Shown here: one piece after another, positions 35,456-47,037 of the stretch
How the letters are laid out: each line of letters starts with the position of its first letter
Numbering within the stretch: the stretch's first letter is position 1
Assembly: GCA_010405405.1 (NCBI GenBank)
Contig: MU004241.1
Location: 1,213,359 to 1,277,358 of the forward strand
DNA length: 64,000 bases
Direction: 5' to 3'
From: Microthyrium microscopicum
Taxonomy: Eukaryota > Ascomycota > Dothideomycetes > Microthyriales > Microthyriaceae
Translations under genes and position numbers: made by a program
The notes under the pieces: model-generated
What the model was told of the DNA's origin: nothing
Seen by the model: the letters and a program-made list of their open reading frames with translations, nothing else
Databases searched by the model: none

Positions 35456-37884
35456 TATAAAAAAAGAATAAAGATAGCTAGGATTAGTATTAATAAAATT
35501 AATACTACTATCTAGATTATAATAAGTAGTTATTCTATTAGTAGTATAATGCTACTAGAATTAGTAAAGAGAGTAAGCTACCTTATTAAAATATTAAGCT
35601 TAAGCCTAAGTAGCTAGTAATAAGCTATAGAATAGTAATACTATCTTATTATTAGACTATTTAGTCTATATACTACTTGCCTCTTTATTCTTAATTTTCT
35701 TTATAATAAATAGATATACTATAGAACGTAAAGTACTAATATTTAGAATAAATTTAAAAGATACGTAGGTTCTAGATATAGTAATATCCTTCTTATTTTA
35801 GACTAAAAGAGATAAGAAGTAGATATAAGAATAATTACTTTATATAAGTAGACTACTAGTAGATAAAGATAATAAAGGGTTATTAGTAGTAAGACTTAGC
35901 TCCTAGTAAAGATTAAGTAGTTTAAAGCTTTCTAGGTAGATTCCTATAGGCTAGATAAGTGCTTAAATTTATAACTAAGTATAGAATATAGATAGAAAAT
36001 AATTCTAAGAATAATAGTTAATAAAAGTATAACTTATAGATAAAACGCAAAAGAACTTATACTAAGACGCTAGATATTATTAGCTTACTCTAGCATATTT
36101 TTAATATAACTAAGTATAGTATAAATATAGAATACTATATCTAAGGCTATAAGATAGCTATAGCCTTTTAAGTAACTCTCTATATAATGCTAAGCTATAA
36201 TAGAAGTATTATACGTTTATTAATAATATATTAACTCTTTATTATAGATATAGTATATATTATTATACTAATAAAACTTAATAAAGAAACCTAAAGACGT
36301 AATAACTATAATAAAACTTATAGAATTAAGAGATATAAAATAGACGTATAAGTAGATTAAGTTATTTATAACTTTATTAAAGACTATAGGTACTTAAATA
36401 GAAGTTAGTACGTAAGCTATATCTAAGTTATTAATAAGATACTTATAATATTATAATAATACTTCTAGTAGGTATAGTAATAGTATTTAGTAAAGTTATT
36501 CTTATAACTATATATAGTATTTTATAGAATATAGCTATTATTAAGATAATAATAGACTATATTATTAATAATATTTTATAAATATTAGAAATAATATAAG
36601 AAGAGAAATAAAGTAGATATAGCTTAAGAGTAAGATATAATCTAAGTAATATTCTATAAAGGTATAAGTTAGTAAAAGAATTAGGCAAGTTACTTATAAT
36701 ATACTTACTACAAAGGCTTATTACTAAGTAGTTTAAGTTATAGAACCTAGATCTATATTTCTTAGCTTATTAAGTAAGTTATCTAACTTAGACTCCTTAT
36801 TCTCTAGAGATAATATATAAGGCAGCATAGAAGTACTTTAGTAAATAGTTTACTTCTTAATTATAAGATAAGTAGTAAGTAACTATAAAGGTTCTAGTAA
36901 TAGAGTATCCTTACGATAATGTTTTTTATTAGCCTAAGAAGTATAGGCTAGCTATAGAGTAGGTTTAGTAGTTAAGTTAACTATTATAATACTAGTAGGT
37001 ACTTAAATAAGGTAAATAAAGCTATTTATATTACGTTAGGCTAAATAAGAAATAAATAGTAGATTAATATTAGTAATAATATAACCTAAGAATAATAAAA
37101 CGTAAAGAGTTAATAAGCCTCTTTAAGGCTCTAAGAGGGTTATCTAGTTAGTAAGTTAGACTAAGTTATAATTATATAACTTAAGCCTCTTAAGGACACG
37201 CTAAAGACTTTATAAAGTATAAAGAGTAGTAGAATACTAGCAAGTTATATATTTAGAAGGTTAGCTATTTCGCTACTAAGACTATTAGAATTCTTAAAAA
37301 GTATAATATATTTCTAAGAAATAATTACCTAAGTTAAGATTAATTAACTACTTACTTTTCTACGAATTACTATTATTAATAAAGTTGTTATTATTAAAGG
37401 AATTAATATTAATAGGGTCTTAATAAAACGAACTACTACTATACGAACTACTAGAATAATAATAAGAAAATATTATAGAAGAATAATTAAAATACTATTA
37501 GAACGTATATTAAAAAGCTAAAAGTATTAAAGATAAGTAAAAAGAATATAAATAGAGTATAGAAAGAGTATAAGTTAAATTAAGAACTCTAGAAAGACGT
37601 AATTTTTAAAACTTTTAAAATTTTAAGTAAGTAATATATTTATAGATTGCTTATAAGAAGAAAAGGTTATAGTATTAAAGAAATAGAGTATTATAGTTTT
37701 AAAATATTTTAGTATTATATATATATATAATACTATTATAATAAATAGAGTTATTATTACTTATATAGTAAGTATTATAGTAACTTTAGAAGTAGGAATA
37801 CTATAGATTAAAACTATATCTACTAAAAAAGAAAGGCATAATAACTAAGTTATTAAGGGCGACTTTCTTTAGAAAAAAAGGCTT
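35456..37884 (+). pseudogene. Unassigned 3' segment of the outer Gypsy element
   Basis: About 2.4 kb between the nested insertion and the 3' LTR of the outer element. Reading stops as Gln, a long coding-like frame appears at about 36,660-37,080 (for example LAYQVSYLTQTPYSLEIIY and VLVIEYPYDNVF), so an extra protein was probably encoded after the chromodomain. No family was recognised. It could instead be another old insertion without visible ends. Confidence 0.4.
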
Positions 37885-38202
37885 TATTATAAACCTTTAT
37901 AGACTTACTATAAAGGTATAGATATTTTATTATCTTCTTATTTTCTTTACTCTTATAGTACGCTATAGGAAAGCTCTTTATTAATAAACTACTAGGTTAA
38001 TATAGATAGTACCTATCTTTTATTATAATAAGACAAAGCTAAATATAGCTAAGAATAAGAAGAAGAGGTAACCTTACTAAAAAGAAAATAGAAAGAAGTA
38101 TAAGTAAAGAAGTAGACTTAATCTTTAGAGAGATTAAGTATTAGTTTTATCTTAATACTAGTTCTTAGAATCTATTTCCCTTACTTTAAACTATTCTTTA
38201 TA
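37885..38202 (+). repeat. 3' LTR of outer Gypsy element (318 bp)
   Basis: It aligns with 21876-22193 from TATTATAAACCT to CTTTATA, mostly with transition differences. The target duplication ATTAT follows at 38203-38207. Confidence 0.85.
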
Positions 38203-38849
38203 ATTATATTTAAATAATTAGTTAAAGTTATAAAATTATAAAGTTATTATAATATACTAACTTAGAATATAAATATTTAGTAACTACTAAAAATATATAC
38301 TTTATAGTAATGCTACTTATTCTTTAAATAAGCTAATAATAAGTCTATACTAAGGGAACCTTTTACTATACTAAAGGGATTTTAATAAAATAGCTACTAA
38401 AAAGTAAGTATTAATTAAGTAATATTTTAGTAAGATAAAAGGTTTATTTAAGAGAGGTACCTCTAATTATTATTTTAGTCTATAAATAAAATTAATGCTA
38501 GTTAGAGTATATATAATAGTATTATTCTTACTTATTAACTATATAATCTATTTTTATAAAAATATTATTAGTATATAATTTAAAATTAATTTACTAATAA
38601 TATATTAATATTTATATCCTAATAATATTATACTACCTATATATTATTTAGAAGAGTATAGTTTAAATAATATAAAATAGTTATAGTATTTATTAAAGAT
38701 ATTAAAGTTATAGAGTAAAATTAAATATTCTTACTAAAGGAAGAAAAGTTAATAGAGTAGAGTTAGCTAATTATTTAATCTTTCTATATACTTTTAAAGC
38801 TTTTAGTATTTATTATAAGATTTATATAAAAACTATATTCTAACGCTAC

Positions 38850-38988
38850 TACTAAATTATATAAAGAATATTAAAATACTCTTACTAACGTCTATTACCT
38901 ATAAGACTCTTTAATAACTCCTTTATCTTTATTATCTTTAAGTATAATCTATTTACCTCTTTCCTTAAGCCTATAACTTTACCTTCTT

Positions 38989-39065
<77 letters not shown>

Positions 39066-40250
39066 ATATTATTATTATTTATAATACGCTATTTAATATT
39101 ATCTCTTTACCTAATCTTTTTATTAATATTAGCTAATATATTTATAGCTAAAGATATAATATTTATTATAGTCTTCTTCTTTATAAAGTAATTTTAAGTT
39201 CTATAGACTTAAACTAATTAATTATAAGCCTCTACTACTACTACTATATTATTAGTAGTAATTATAGGTTTAAAGGTTATTAGTAGAGTAAGTATTTATA
39301 CTAAAAGAGGAATTTCTTTAATATTTTTATTAGGCTAAGCTATATCTTTAGCCTAATTAGTTTATTCTTCCTTAAGACTATTAAAATTAATAACTAATTT
39401 ATTAGTAGGCTTTACTTCTACTATTTTATTCTTATTAATAATAATAAGAATATTAGTAAGAGTAGCTAGGAAGCGCTTCTTCTTACTTATTCCTATTGCT
39501 AAAGCGTCCTTTACCTATAAGGATTCTAAATAACCTACTTTAAGCTTCTCTTTAATAGCTTTTCTCTTCTTTAAATATGCTTTATAACTATTCTATACCT
39601 TAATAAAGCTATCTAAAGCTTATTAAGTTTTATTATATAGAATAGTATAGCCTAAGTATTTATTAATAACTTTATCTTACTATTACTTTATAACCTTATT
39701 AATAGCGCGCTTTAAAGTACCTTAAGAGAGTCTTTTATTAGGCTAAATACTAATTATAGTATAGAAGACTAAAATAGTTTAAATCTAAAATCTATCTATT
39801 TAATTTAATAATTAATTACTACTAGTATTACTATAAATATTATAGTTCTAAAGAGTATAATTTACTACTATATAAAAATTATCTTCTATCTATTTAATCT
39901 TATATCTTTAACTTATAGTTAAAGTATTAAATATAGCTAAAGCGTATTCTATACTAAGAAGTAATATATATATATTTTAAATAATAAGATATTAATAAGA
40001 GTAGAATTAAGCTATTAATATTAAGATACCTAAATAATTACTTATTAGCGCTAATTCTTAAAGTAATTCCTAGTACTAATCTTTAAAAAGCTAAGATTCC
40101 TTAACCTACTAGTTTTAAGTATATTATAAGTAATTCTAAGTTAATTCTTAATTCTAAGCTTCTTAAATTTACGTACTAGTTATTACTATATTACTTTAAG
40201 ATTTTTTAAAAGATTCTAATAGTAATAAAGAGAATAATATTAATTTTATT
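38850..40250 (-). pseudogene. RIP-degraded coding relic of unknown family
   Basis: On the minus strand one frame stays coding-like over long distances if TAA/TAG are taken as former Gln/Arg/Trp codons. It includes PNKRLS*GTLKRAINKVIK and SYKAYLKKRKAIKEKLKV, a basic helical region. In this frame the (TAC)n repeat reads as a serine run and is followed by KEGKVIGLRKEVNRLYLK. The relic lies outside the outer retroelement, in the right arm of the block. It may come from a DNA transposon or a host gene; I recognise no domain. Confidence 0.35.
38989..39064. repeat. (TAC)25 microsatellite
   Basis: An uninterrupted trinucleotide run of about 76 bp inside the RIPped block. On the minus strand it reads (GTA)n, coding Ser, Val or stop depending on frame. 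Confidence 0.95.
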
Positions 40251-40584
40251 AGTAACTCTATTAGTATAGAATTAATATTAGCGTAAGCTATTAAATATAT
40301 ATATAGAAATTAAGTAATTTAGGTTCTTAGTATCTTTACTAATAAAAGATATAGATTTAAATAGTATAATATTATTATATTTAGAAAAATAAGAATATAT
40401 AGTCCTTTAATATCTATAATATTTATAATAACTTAATATTAACTTAACCTTAGCGCTATTCTAAAATAAGTTAATTATAAGTTAAGATAAGAAGTAAAAG
40501 TAGAGTATAAGTTAATTTTACTTAGTAAAAATAACTTTTACTCTTTTGCGCGCTATTCCTATTTAAGGAGTAAAAACGCCTTCT

Positions 40585-40616
40585 GAGTACCCTTGGATCG
40601 CGATCCGAGGGTACTC
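40585..40616. repeat. 32-bp near-perfect palindrome at the right edge of the AT-rich block
   Basis: The arms GAGTACCCTTGGATCG and CGATCCGAGGGTACTC pair at 15 of 16 positions around a central GATCGCGATC. It sits where composition returns to normal, immediately inside the right copy of the 16-bp inverted repeat. Function unknown. Confidence 0.85.
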
Positions 40617-40624
40617 CAAATGGC

Positions 40625-40640
40625 CTGCCGACCCTCTCCA
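40625..40640 (-). repeat. Right copy of the 16-bp inverted repeat flanking the AT-rich block
   Basis: CTGCCGACCCTCTCCA is the exact reverse complement of 20,895-20,910, about 19.7 kb away. Each copy lies within about 100 bp of its composition boundary. Confidence 0.6.
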
Positions 40641-40826
40641 CTAGAAGGTGCGGGACACATCTGGGTCATTCTCAACACCAACCACTTCACCAACTCCAAA
40701 TTCTCTCCATATATATCTCCAGCTTGGGCTCATTCAAGTAACACTCCATTTCCTACACACAATTTGAACCCTATACCAATCCGCAACCCTTATTACTCCA
40801 GTCACATAGAGCACAAACCCTTAAGC

Positions 40827-41393
40827 ATGGCTGCCCCTCCCAAGGATTTTGATGCCGAAAATGCCGACAACTTCGAGGATGTTAGTCAAAGTTCCCAATA
40901 AGTCAATGTGTCTCCCGGTACTAACAGATCATAGATCGAGAAGCAGTTTGCTGTCAAGACCGTCCAGCACATGATGACCTACTGGCAACTACTCGAGAAC
41001 ATCCCAGGCTCCAAGCTACGACTTACCAAGTTTGATGACGAGATTCACGAGCACCTCAAGACCGCCTTCCCCGACTTTGACCCTGCGGCTACAATCGACG
41101 AAGACAAGATGAAGAGCAAGGGGGGCAAAGAGCTATGGCGGAACTTCATGAACGAATACGAGAATAAGATCGAGGATTACAACTTTGGAACTATGCTGAG
41201 ATCCAACGCCAAGTTCGAGTATGGCGAGAAGGAAACGATATTCGGTGAGAAACCCCGTGAATCGAATTAGCGATCAAAGCTAACCGGTTCTAAAGCTATG
41301 CGGATGCAATTTTATGCCATTGAAATTGCGCGGAACAAACTCGGCCTCAACGACTGGATATACGAGAAGAACCAAGCAGACAAAAAGAGCTAA
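40827..41393 (+). CDS. PBDC1-like protein (YPL225W / polysaccharide biosynthesis domain family)
   Basis: Three exons: 40827-40880, 40935-41244 and 41296-41393. The first intron has donor GTTAGT, branch CTAAC and acceptor TAG. The second has donor GTGAGA, branch GCTAACC and an unusual AAG acceptor, supported because it restores the family sequence ETIF-A-MRMQFYAIEIARN. The product is 153 aa. Conserved pieces are FDAENADNFED, KTVQHMMTYW, KLRLTKFDDEIHEHL, FPDFDPAATIDEDKMKS and YNFGTMLRSN. Family knowledge: small cytosolic protein conserved in eukaryotes; the yeast member YPL225W has been linked to co-translational folding of EF-1A. The start lies only about 270 bp from the RIPped block, yet the coding sequence is intact. 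Confidence 0.93.
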
Positions 41394-41748
41394 CTGAGCT
41401 CTTCTAGTTCGCCAAAGCTCAATCTTCCCCTTCTTCCATGTCTATTTTAATAATACAGCCCATGTGGTGGGCGAATACCCAAGGAATGCGATGTCATGTA
41501 GAGAACAATATCAAGCCTGTACGATGAACAATAGGAGTTGTGTGACATGACTTATGATACTATGGTTTTCAATGGTCTATTTACTCTGTATTTTTATTTT
41601 GCGTCTATACTTTGTTTCTGAGGTGATACCTGTTTATTATTCTGTGCCCCTCAGACTCCACGCGCAGTTTTCGTGGTGGTGGGCTTTCATCTATATTCGA
41701 ATCCCCAGTCCCATCACAACTCACGCTCAACTTCTCTTAGAGGTCACG
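41394..41748 (+). promoter_or_regulatory. Upstream region of the Ste6-like gene
   Basis: A 355-bp gap. An in-frame ATG at 41554 would add 65 residues with hydrophobic stretches, but these lack exporter similarity and precede a basic disordered head, so 41749 was preferred as the start. No pheromone-response element was recognised. Confidence 0.4.
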
Positions 41749-44700
41749 ATGAGACGAAATGGCGACTCTGCTTCTAACCCACCGATCTCATCCCGGCGCA
41801 AGTCTGCGATTTCCAGGACATCTGCAAACACAATGTCGAAAGCCTCTCGGACACAGTCAGTGGATTCCTCTGCCAAATCCCAACAACCGAAATGGAAAGC
41901 GCTCTTCAACTTCACCACACGCAAGCACCTACCTTTTCTCATACTTGCCGTCATCAGCTCTGCAGCGGCTGGAGCTGCTGTACCACTCAACTCCTACCTC
42001 ATTGGAAAGGTGTTTGGTGCCTTCACAAGCTTTGCCGCCGGGCAAATTGAAAAAGATGCCTTCAAGCATAACATTGCGACTTATAACATCTATATCGTCA
42101 TCATCGCTGCATCAAACTGGCTCTTCGCGTCCTTTGCGTTCTTCCTATGGCACACCTTTGGTGATCTACAGGCTCGAAGTGCAAGAGAGAGGCTGTTTAA
42201 TGCACTTTTGGTACGGCAGGTGGAATGGTTCGATCGAAGAAGAGACGGCGTGGGTGCTTTGACTACAAGAATACTTGGGTATGATCTATCGATGTTCACT
42301 TTTCTTTTCTAATCAAACTGCTCAGTTATATTCAAGAGCTGCGAACAGCGACATCGCATCCACTCAACTTGACCACGCAATATCTGGGAACCACCATTGG
42401 ATCATTCATCTTGGCTTTCTATCTCTCCTGGAAACTCACCTTGGTGATAATTGCCGGTATCCCATTGATCATCGTTCTAGTACCAGTCTTTTCAGCTCGA
42501 GTACAGCCAAACATAACAGCTCAAGCCTCCAAACTCAGTGAAGCTTCCAAACATACCGGCAACGCGATTGGCTCCATTGAGACCGTCAAGTGCTGCAATG
42601 GTGAGGCATATGAACTACGAAATTACACAGATGCGCTACGCGCTGCCGCGGTTTTCTTCAATCGACAAGTTGCCTGGAATGCGCTCCAAAATTCAATCAT
42701 TCGATTTCTCTCCCTCACCATGTTCGTTCAAGGCTTTTGGTTTGGCACTATACTGCTAGATAAAGGTCAAATCAGCGCAGCCGAAATTGTCAGTGCATTT
42801 TGGGGCGCGAGTCTGGCAGTGCAATCTTTGATGCAGGTGATGCCTCAGCTCGTGATGCTTGAGAAGGGAAAGGCTGCTGGACATAGACTTCGGGCCGCCA
42901 TGGCATATATGGAACTCAATGCTAGTGACATTGATCCAAACGTTGCAAAGCAGCCGGAGATATGTGCGGGCGATATCACATTCAAACAGGTATGTACCCA
43001 CCCATAGTCTTGCACACTTTACTAATACAGTCATCAGGTGTCTTTTGCGTATCCTTCTCGCGCCTCCCAGCCTGTGCTCAGAAATGTAGATATGTTCTTT
43101 GCCGCAGGAGAAACTACATTTGTGGTTGGTAAAAGTGGTTCTGGGAAGAGTACCATCGGACAACTACTTCTCAAATTCTACAAACCGTCGAGTGGAGATA
43201 TCGACCTGGACGGCAACTCTATTCTACCAGTGGACCCAGCATGGCTACGACGCAAAATCCTCCTCGTTGAGCAGCAAAGTACTTTGTTTGCCACGTCAAT
43301 TCGCGAAAATATTGCTCTAGGCAGATATCCTCAACGATCGGATGCTTTTGAGGTGTTTGACGCAGCAAAATTTGCCAAGGTCAAGGAGGCCATTGACGAC
43401 CTACCGAATGGCTTCAAAACACGACTCACAAGTAAAGGACAGTCGTTGAGTGGCGGCCAGCGTCAGAGAGTTGCAATTGCACGAGCGTTCATTCGAGACC
43501 CTCCTATACTGATTCTCGATGAGTCTACAAGTGCTCTCGACTCCATAAACCGGACACAAGTCCTCGAGGCCATTCGACGTTGGCGTAAAGGCAAGACTAC
43601 CCTAATAATTGCTCATGATATCACTCAGATTGAAGAGGAAGACTTTGTGTACGTGATGAGAGACGGCAAAGTGGTACAAGAAGGTTTTCGCAAAGCCATT
43701 GAAGTGATAGAAGGCGGCGCTTTTCACGACCTTTTATCTTCACTTGATGAAGAGGAGGACGACATGCCAAATCTCCCAGGAGAACCCGATCCTCAAATCG
43801 ATGCTTTTGAAGAATTTCGCCTGAATTCGCAGCGACATACTTCAACCTTTGACGATCTCTTCGACTTGTACCTGGACGAAGAAACTGACCCAAAGAGTCC
43901 CTACATCCCGACTGTCTTTGGTGGCGGACAAAGCACAGTCGGCAAGCATCATTCAGTCATGGGAACAGTATCATTTGCAGCACCTTTATGGAGAATGGGT
44001 CCGGTTTCGCCTGCATCGAAGAGAAAGGCTATCATTGAATTAGATGATGAGGATGACGCTGGATCACTGACTGAATCCGAAGATTCGGCCAAAAAGATCC
44101 TGGATAGGGTGCGAGACATCACAACCATGAAACCCATGGCTCGAAGAGCCTCTTTATACCTTGAGCAAATCGTAACAAGAAAGTCAGATAGACGATCGAG
44201 ATTGCTTTCAAACTTCGAAGAGTTTGAAATAGATGCTCTACCAAAACCGAAAAGGCGTAGAAAAAAGAAAAAGAACATCGCAGAGTCTGGTATATCCGTG
44301 GCTTTAGGCATGAGAGAGATCATATACTCTATATGGCCTCAGTTCAGTGGCAGAGAACGCTGGTATATACTGGTGGCAACTGTAAGCTGTATTATCATAG
44401 CAGTTTCGACTCCGCTCTTCTCTTTCGTCTTGGCCAAGCTCCTATCGACATTTTCTGTCCCTGAAGGTCGCAAAACCAAAGCTGCTCACTACTCATTAGC
44501 TATCCTAGGGATTGCTGTTGTTGATACGATATCGACTTTTCTACTGAACATGGGCATGTTTGGAGCCGGCCAGCTATGGGCTAACAAACTTCGAATTCAG
44601 GCACTTGGATCGGTCTTGGCTCAGCCACGAGAGTTCTTTGACGATGAGAAGAATAGCGCTTCCAACATTTCAGAAACCCTAGACAACCATGGCGAGTCTA

Positions 44701-46190
44701 TGCAACGGGTTGTCAATGTTTTCTTAGGTTCAGTGCTCAGTGTCACCGTCATGTGTAGCACCGCAATCATCTGGAGTCTTGTTACATGCTGGAAGCTTAC
44801 TCTTGTTTTGCTTGCTTGTTCTCCCATAATATGGGCAATATCTCACGCTATGCAAACAGTAAGTGGAAAATTGGACGAGCAGTATGCTTCAGCGGCTGAA
44901 AAGTCCGGGTCCATTTTCACAGAAACTTTCACCAGTATCAAAACCGTCCGTTCGCTGACACTGGAGAATTACTTCCGCAACAAACACCAAGAGGCCTCCC
45001 AAAACGTCCTGAGCATAGGCATTCAACGGGCAGTATACTGTGGTGTTATATTTGGGCTATCGGAAAGCACTGTTACCTTCCTAACCGCCCTCATCTTTTA
45101 CTATGGTGGTGTCCTTCTTGTCTCCGGCGACTTCTCGCTCAGCCAAATCTTCCAGGTTTTTGCCCTCCTGCTTTTCAGCGTCTCCAACTCTGCTATGATC
45201 ATGGCCTCCCTCCCGCAAATGAGCGTCTCTCGTGACGCCGCCAATCGCGTCCTCCGCCTTGCATACCTCCCACACGAAAGTCATGAGAAGTCCGGCACCG
45301 CTCAGCCCACGTCCGTCGGCAATATCGAGCTACACAACGTCTCCTTCGCCTACCCATCACGTCCTCTCGCTCAAGTCCTCAAGAACATCTCCCTCACAAT
45401 CCCTCAAGGCCACTGCGTCGCCCTCGTCGGCCTTAGCGGCAGCGGCAAAAGCACAATCACTAACCTCCTCCTCAAACTCTACCCAACTGCCAATATCTCC
45501 ACCGATGACACTGACAATACAATCACACTGGCCCACCAACCACTGAGTGACATTCATACGCCTCACCTCCGCACCCTCATCTCCATCGTCTCTCAAACTC
45601 CCATCATCTTCCCCGCAACTGTCGCCGCCAACATCGCCTACGGCCTACCCGCAAGTTCCCCACTCGCTAGCATATCTTCCATAACCGCCGCTGCAACTGC
45701 CGCTGGCGCACACGAGTTCATAGTTAGCCTTCCTCACGGCTACGACACGCTTCTCGGCGACGGCGGAACAGGATTAAGCGGTGGTCAGGCACAGCGTATT
45801 GCTGTCGCACGCGCGTTGGTTCGGCAGCCGCAAGTACTCGTCCTTGACGAAGCAACATCAGCTCTCGACAATGAATCGGCGGCACAGATCCGAGATACCC
45901 TCAGGCGGCTGCTGAGTGCTGATCGAGCGGGCGAGAAACGGCGGTTGACGGTGCTGATTGTGACGCATAGCAAGGAGATGATGCGGGTAGCGGACTGGGT
46001 GTGTATGATGGAGCGTGGACGTATAGTGGAGATGGGTGAATGGGACGAGTTGATCAGCCAGCAAGGCCGATTTGCTGAATTGGTACGAGGGAGAGCGTTT
46101 GAGAAAGATGAAGCGCGCGTGCGAAGAAGAAGTATGTTGGCTATGTCCAAGGTTGGAGGTATTGTACCGAATTGGGAGATGGGTGGGTAG
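41749..46190 (+). CDS. STE6: Ste6-type ABC exporter (a-factor-like pheromone transporter family)
   Basis: Three exons: 41749-42278, 42326-42989 and 43038-46190. The product is 1,448 aa with full-transporter layout TMD-NBD-TMD-NBD. First half: ABC membrane domain with FGDLQARSARERLFNALL and SWKLTLVIIAGIPL; NBD1 has Walker A GKSGSGKST (429-437), signature LSGGQ (535-539) and LILDES. A long acidic then basic linker (RRRKKKKN) follows. NBD2 has Walker A GLSGSGKST (1196-1204), signature LSGGQ (1311-1315) and LVLDEA. The VEQQSTLFATSIRENIALG segment is characteristic of Ste6-like fungal exporters. Family role: plasma-membrane export of farnesylated mating pheromone; other lipopeptide or drug substrates are possible. 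NBD1 has GKSGSGKST where NBD2 has GLSGSGKST. Confidence 0.9.
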
Positions 46191-46348
46191 TTTTGTATTA
46201 TTGTTGGAGTATGTACTAATAGAAGGTTCTGGCGTTCAAAATCGCTACATGTGTCGTCCCGTTCGTCATAACTCCTCTTCTATGCCTTTTTATATCATAC
46301 AATATCTTCCCCATCCACAATCCCATACCAACCACCCAATCTCACCCA

Positions 46349-47037
46349 TCACCGCTCCCCCTCCCAATCCCTAACAACATCAACAACCTCCGTCCTCCCA
46401 ATCCTCCCCACCACACCACCCTCCAACCCAAACCTCTTCTCAATCTCCCCACTCCCAACCCCCGCCCCCTTCATCCTCACCGCCTCCCTCAACGTCCCCA
46501 CATCCACAAACCTTCTCCCCCTGAACCCCGCGCGCGCAATCCCCTCCTCCTGCTCCTCATGCTGTCTCTGCAACTGCGCGCGCGCCCGTAGTACCAACAA
46601 CGCTGGATTATTCGTCGCCGCTTCCGCCCAGTCTTCCTGTGGTGTCGAGGAGGGTGTGGAGGAGGACGGGTGGTAGTCGCGTGGTTGCGTTTGGATGGGG
46701 GAGGGTGAGGATTGCGCGGAGAGGGGGATGAAGGGGTTGGGGGGGACGACGCCGAGACTATGCAGACGGGCGGCGAAGGCGGGGTCGCGGAGATCAGAGG
46801 ATATGTCTGGAGACTTTGTTAGAATGGGTTTTGGAGGGAGGGGAGGGGGTGCTGACTTGGGGGTTTGGTGGTGCTGGGTGGAGGTTGTTGTTGCGATGGT
46901 GGTGATGGGGGTGTTGGTGGTTGTTGCTGGCGCGGTGGGAGTTGGGTGCGGACGGCGGGCGAGGGGGTGGATGGGAATGTTCGGACGCGGGGAGTGTGTG
47001 TTTTTGGTTTGGCGATTTTGGATTTAGAGGCGCCCAT
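46349..47037 (-). CDS. Conserved fungal protein with N-terminal MG (possible myristoylation), function unknown
   Basis: Two exons, 47037-46857 and 46806-46349. The intron (donor GTCAGC, branch TTCTAAC, acceptor CCAG) restores the frame, giving 212 aa. It begins MGASKSK, which fits an N-myristoylation signal. A Pro/Gln/Thr-rich linker follows, then DPAFAARLHSLGVVPPNP and a C-terminal helical part with FVDVGTLREAVRMKGAGV and RFGLEGGVVGRIG that looks like a helix-turn-helix-type fold. I recall similar unnamed fungal proteins but no established role. GC content is higher than in the neighbouring genes. It is convergent with the Ste6-like gene. Confidence 0.75.

Larger units (their letters stand above)
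21876..38202 (+). mobile_element. Outer Ty3/Gypsy chromovirus, RIPped, carrying a nested element
   Basis: It is bounded by two 318-nt direct repeats (21876-22193 and 37885-38202) with 5-bp target duplications ATTAT at 21871-21875 and 38203-38207. A purine tract (AGAAAAAAAGG) lies before the right LTR. In order on the plus strand: Gag with a CCHC knuckle, protease-like region, reverse transcriptase, RNase H, integrase and a chromodomain-like tail. The element is interrupted by the inner element plus its duplication; without these it is about 8.76 kb. The LTRs now begin TATTA and end TATA, as TGTTA...TACA would after RIP. It is non-functional. Confidence 0.88.
20930..40560. other. AT-rich, RIP-mutated block (heterochromatin-like isochore)
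   Basis: Base composition changes sharply near 20,930 and again near 40,560. Inside, TA is everywhere while CA and TG dinucleotides are almost absent, as expected when CpA is converted to TpA on both strands. Remaining G and C sit mostly in AGCT, CTT/AAG, CCT and ACG contexts. Former Cys, His, Gln, Trp and Arg codons read as TAT, TAA or TAG. Nothing in the block can be translated as an intact protein. It contains the nested LTR elements and the relic described separately. The stretches 20,930-21,870 and 38,208-38,850 hold nothing I can assign. Confidence 0.95.
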
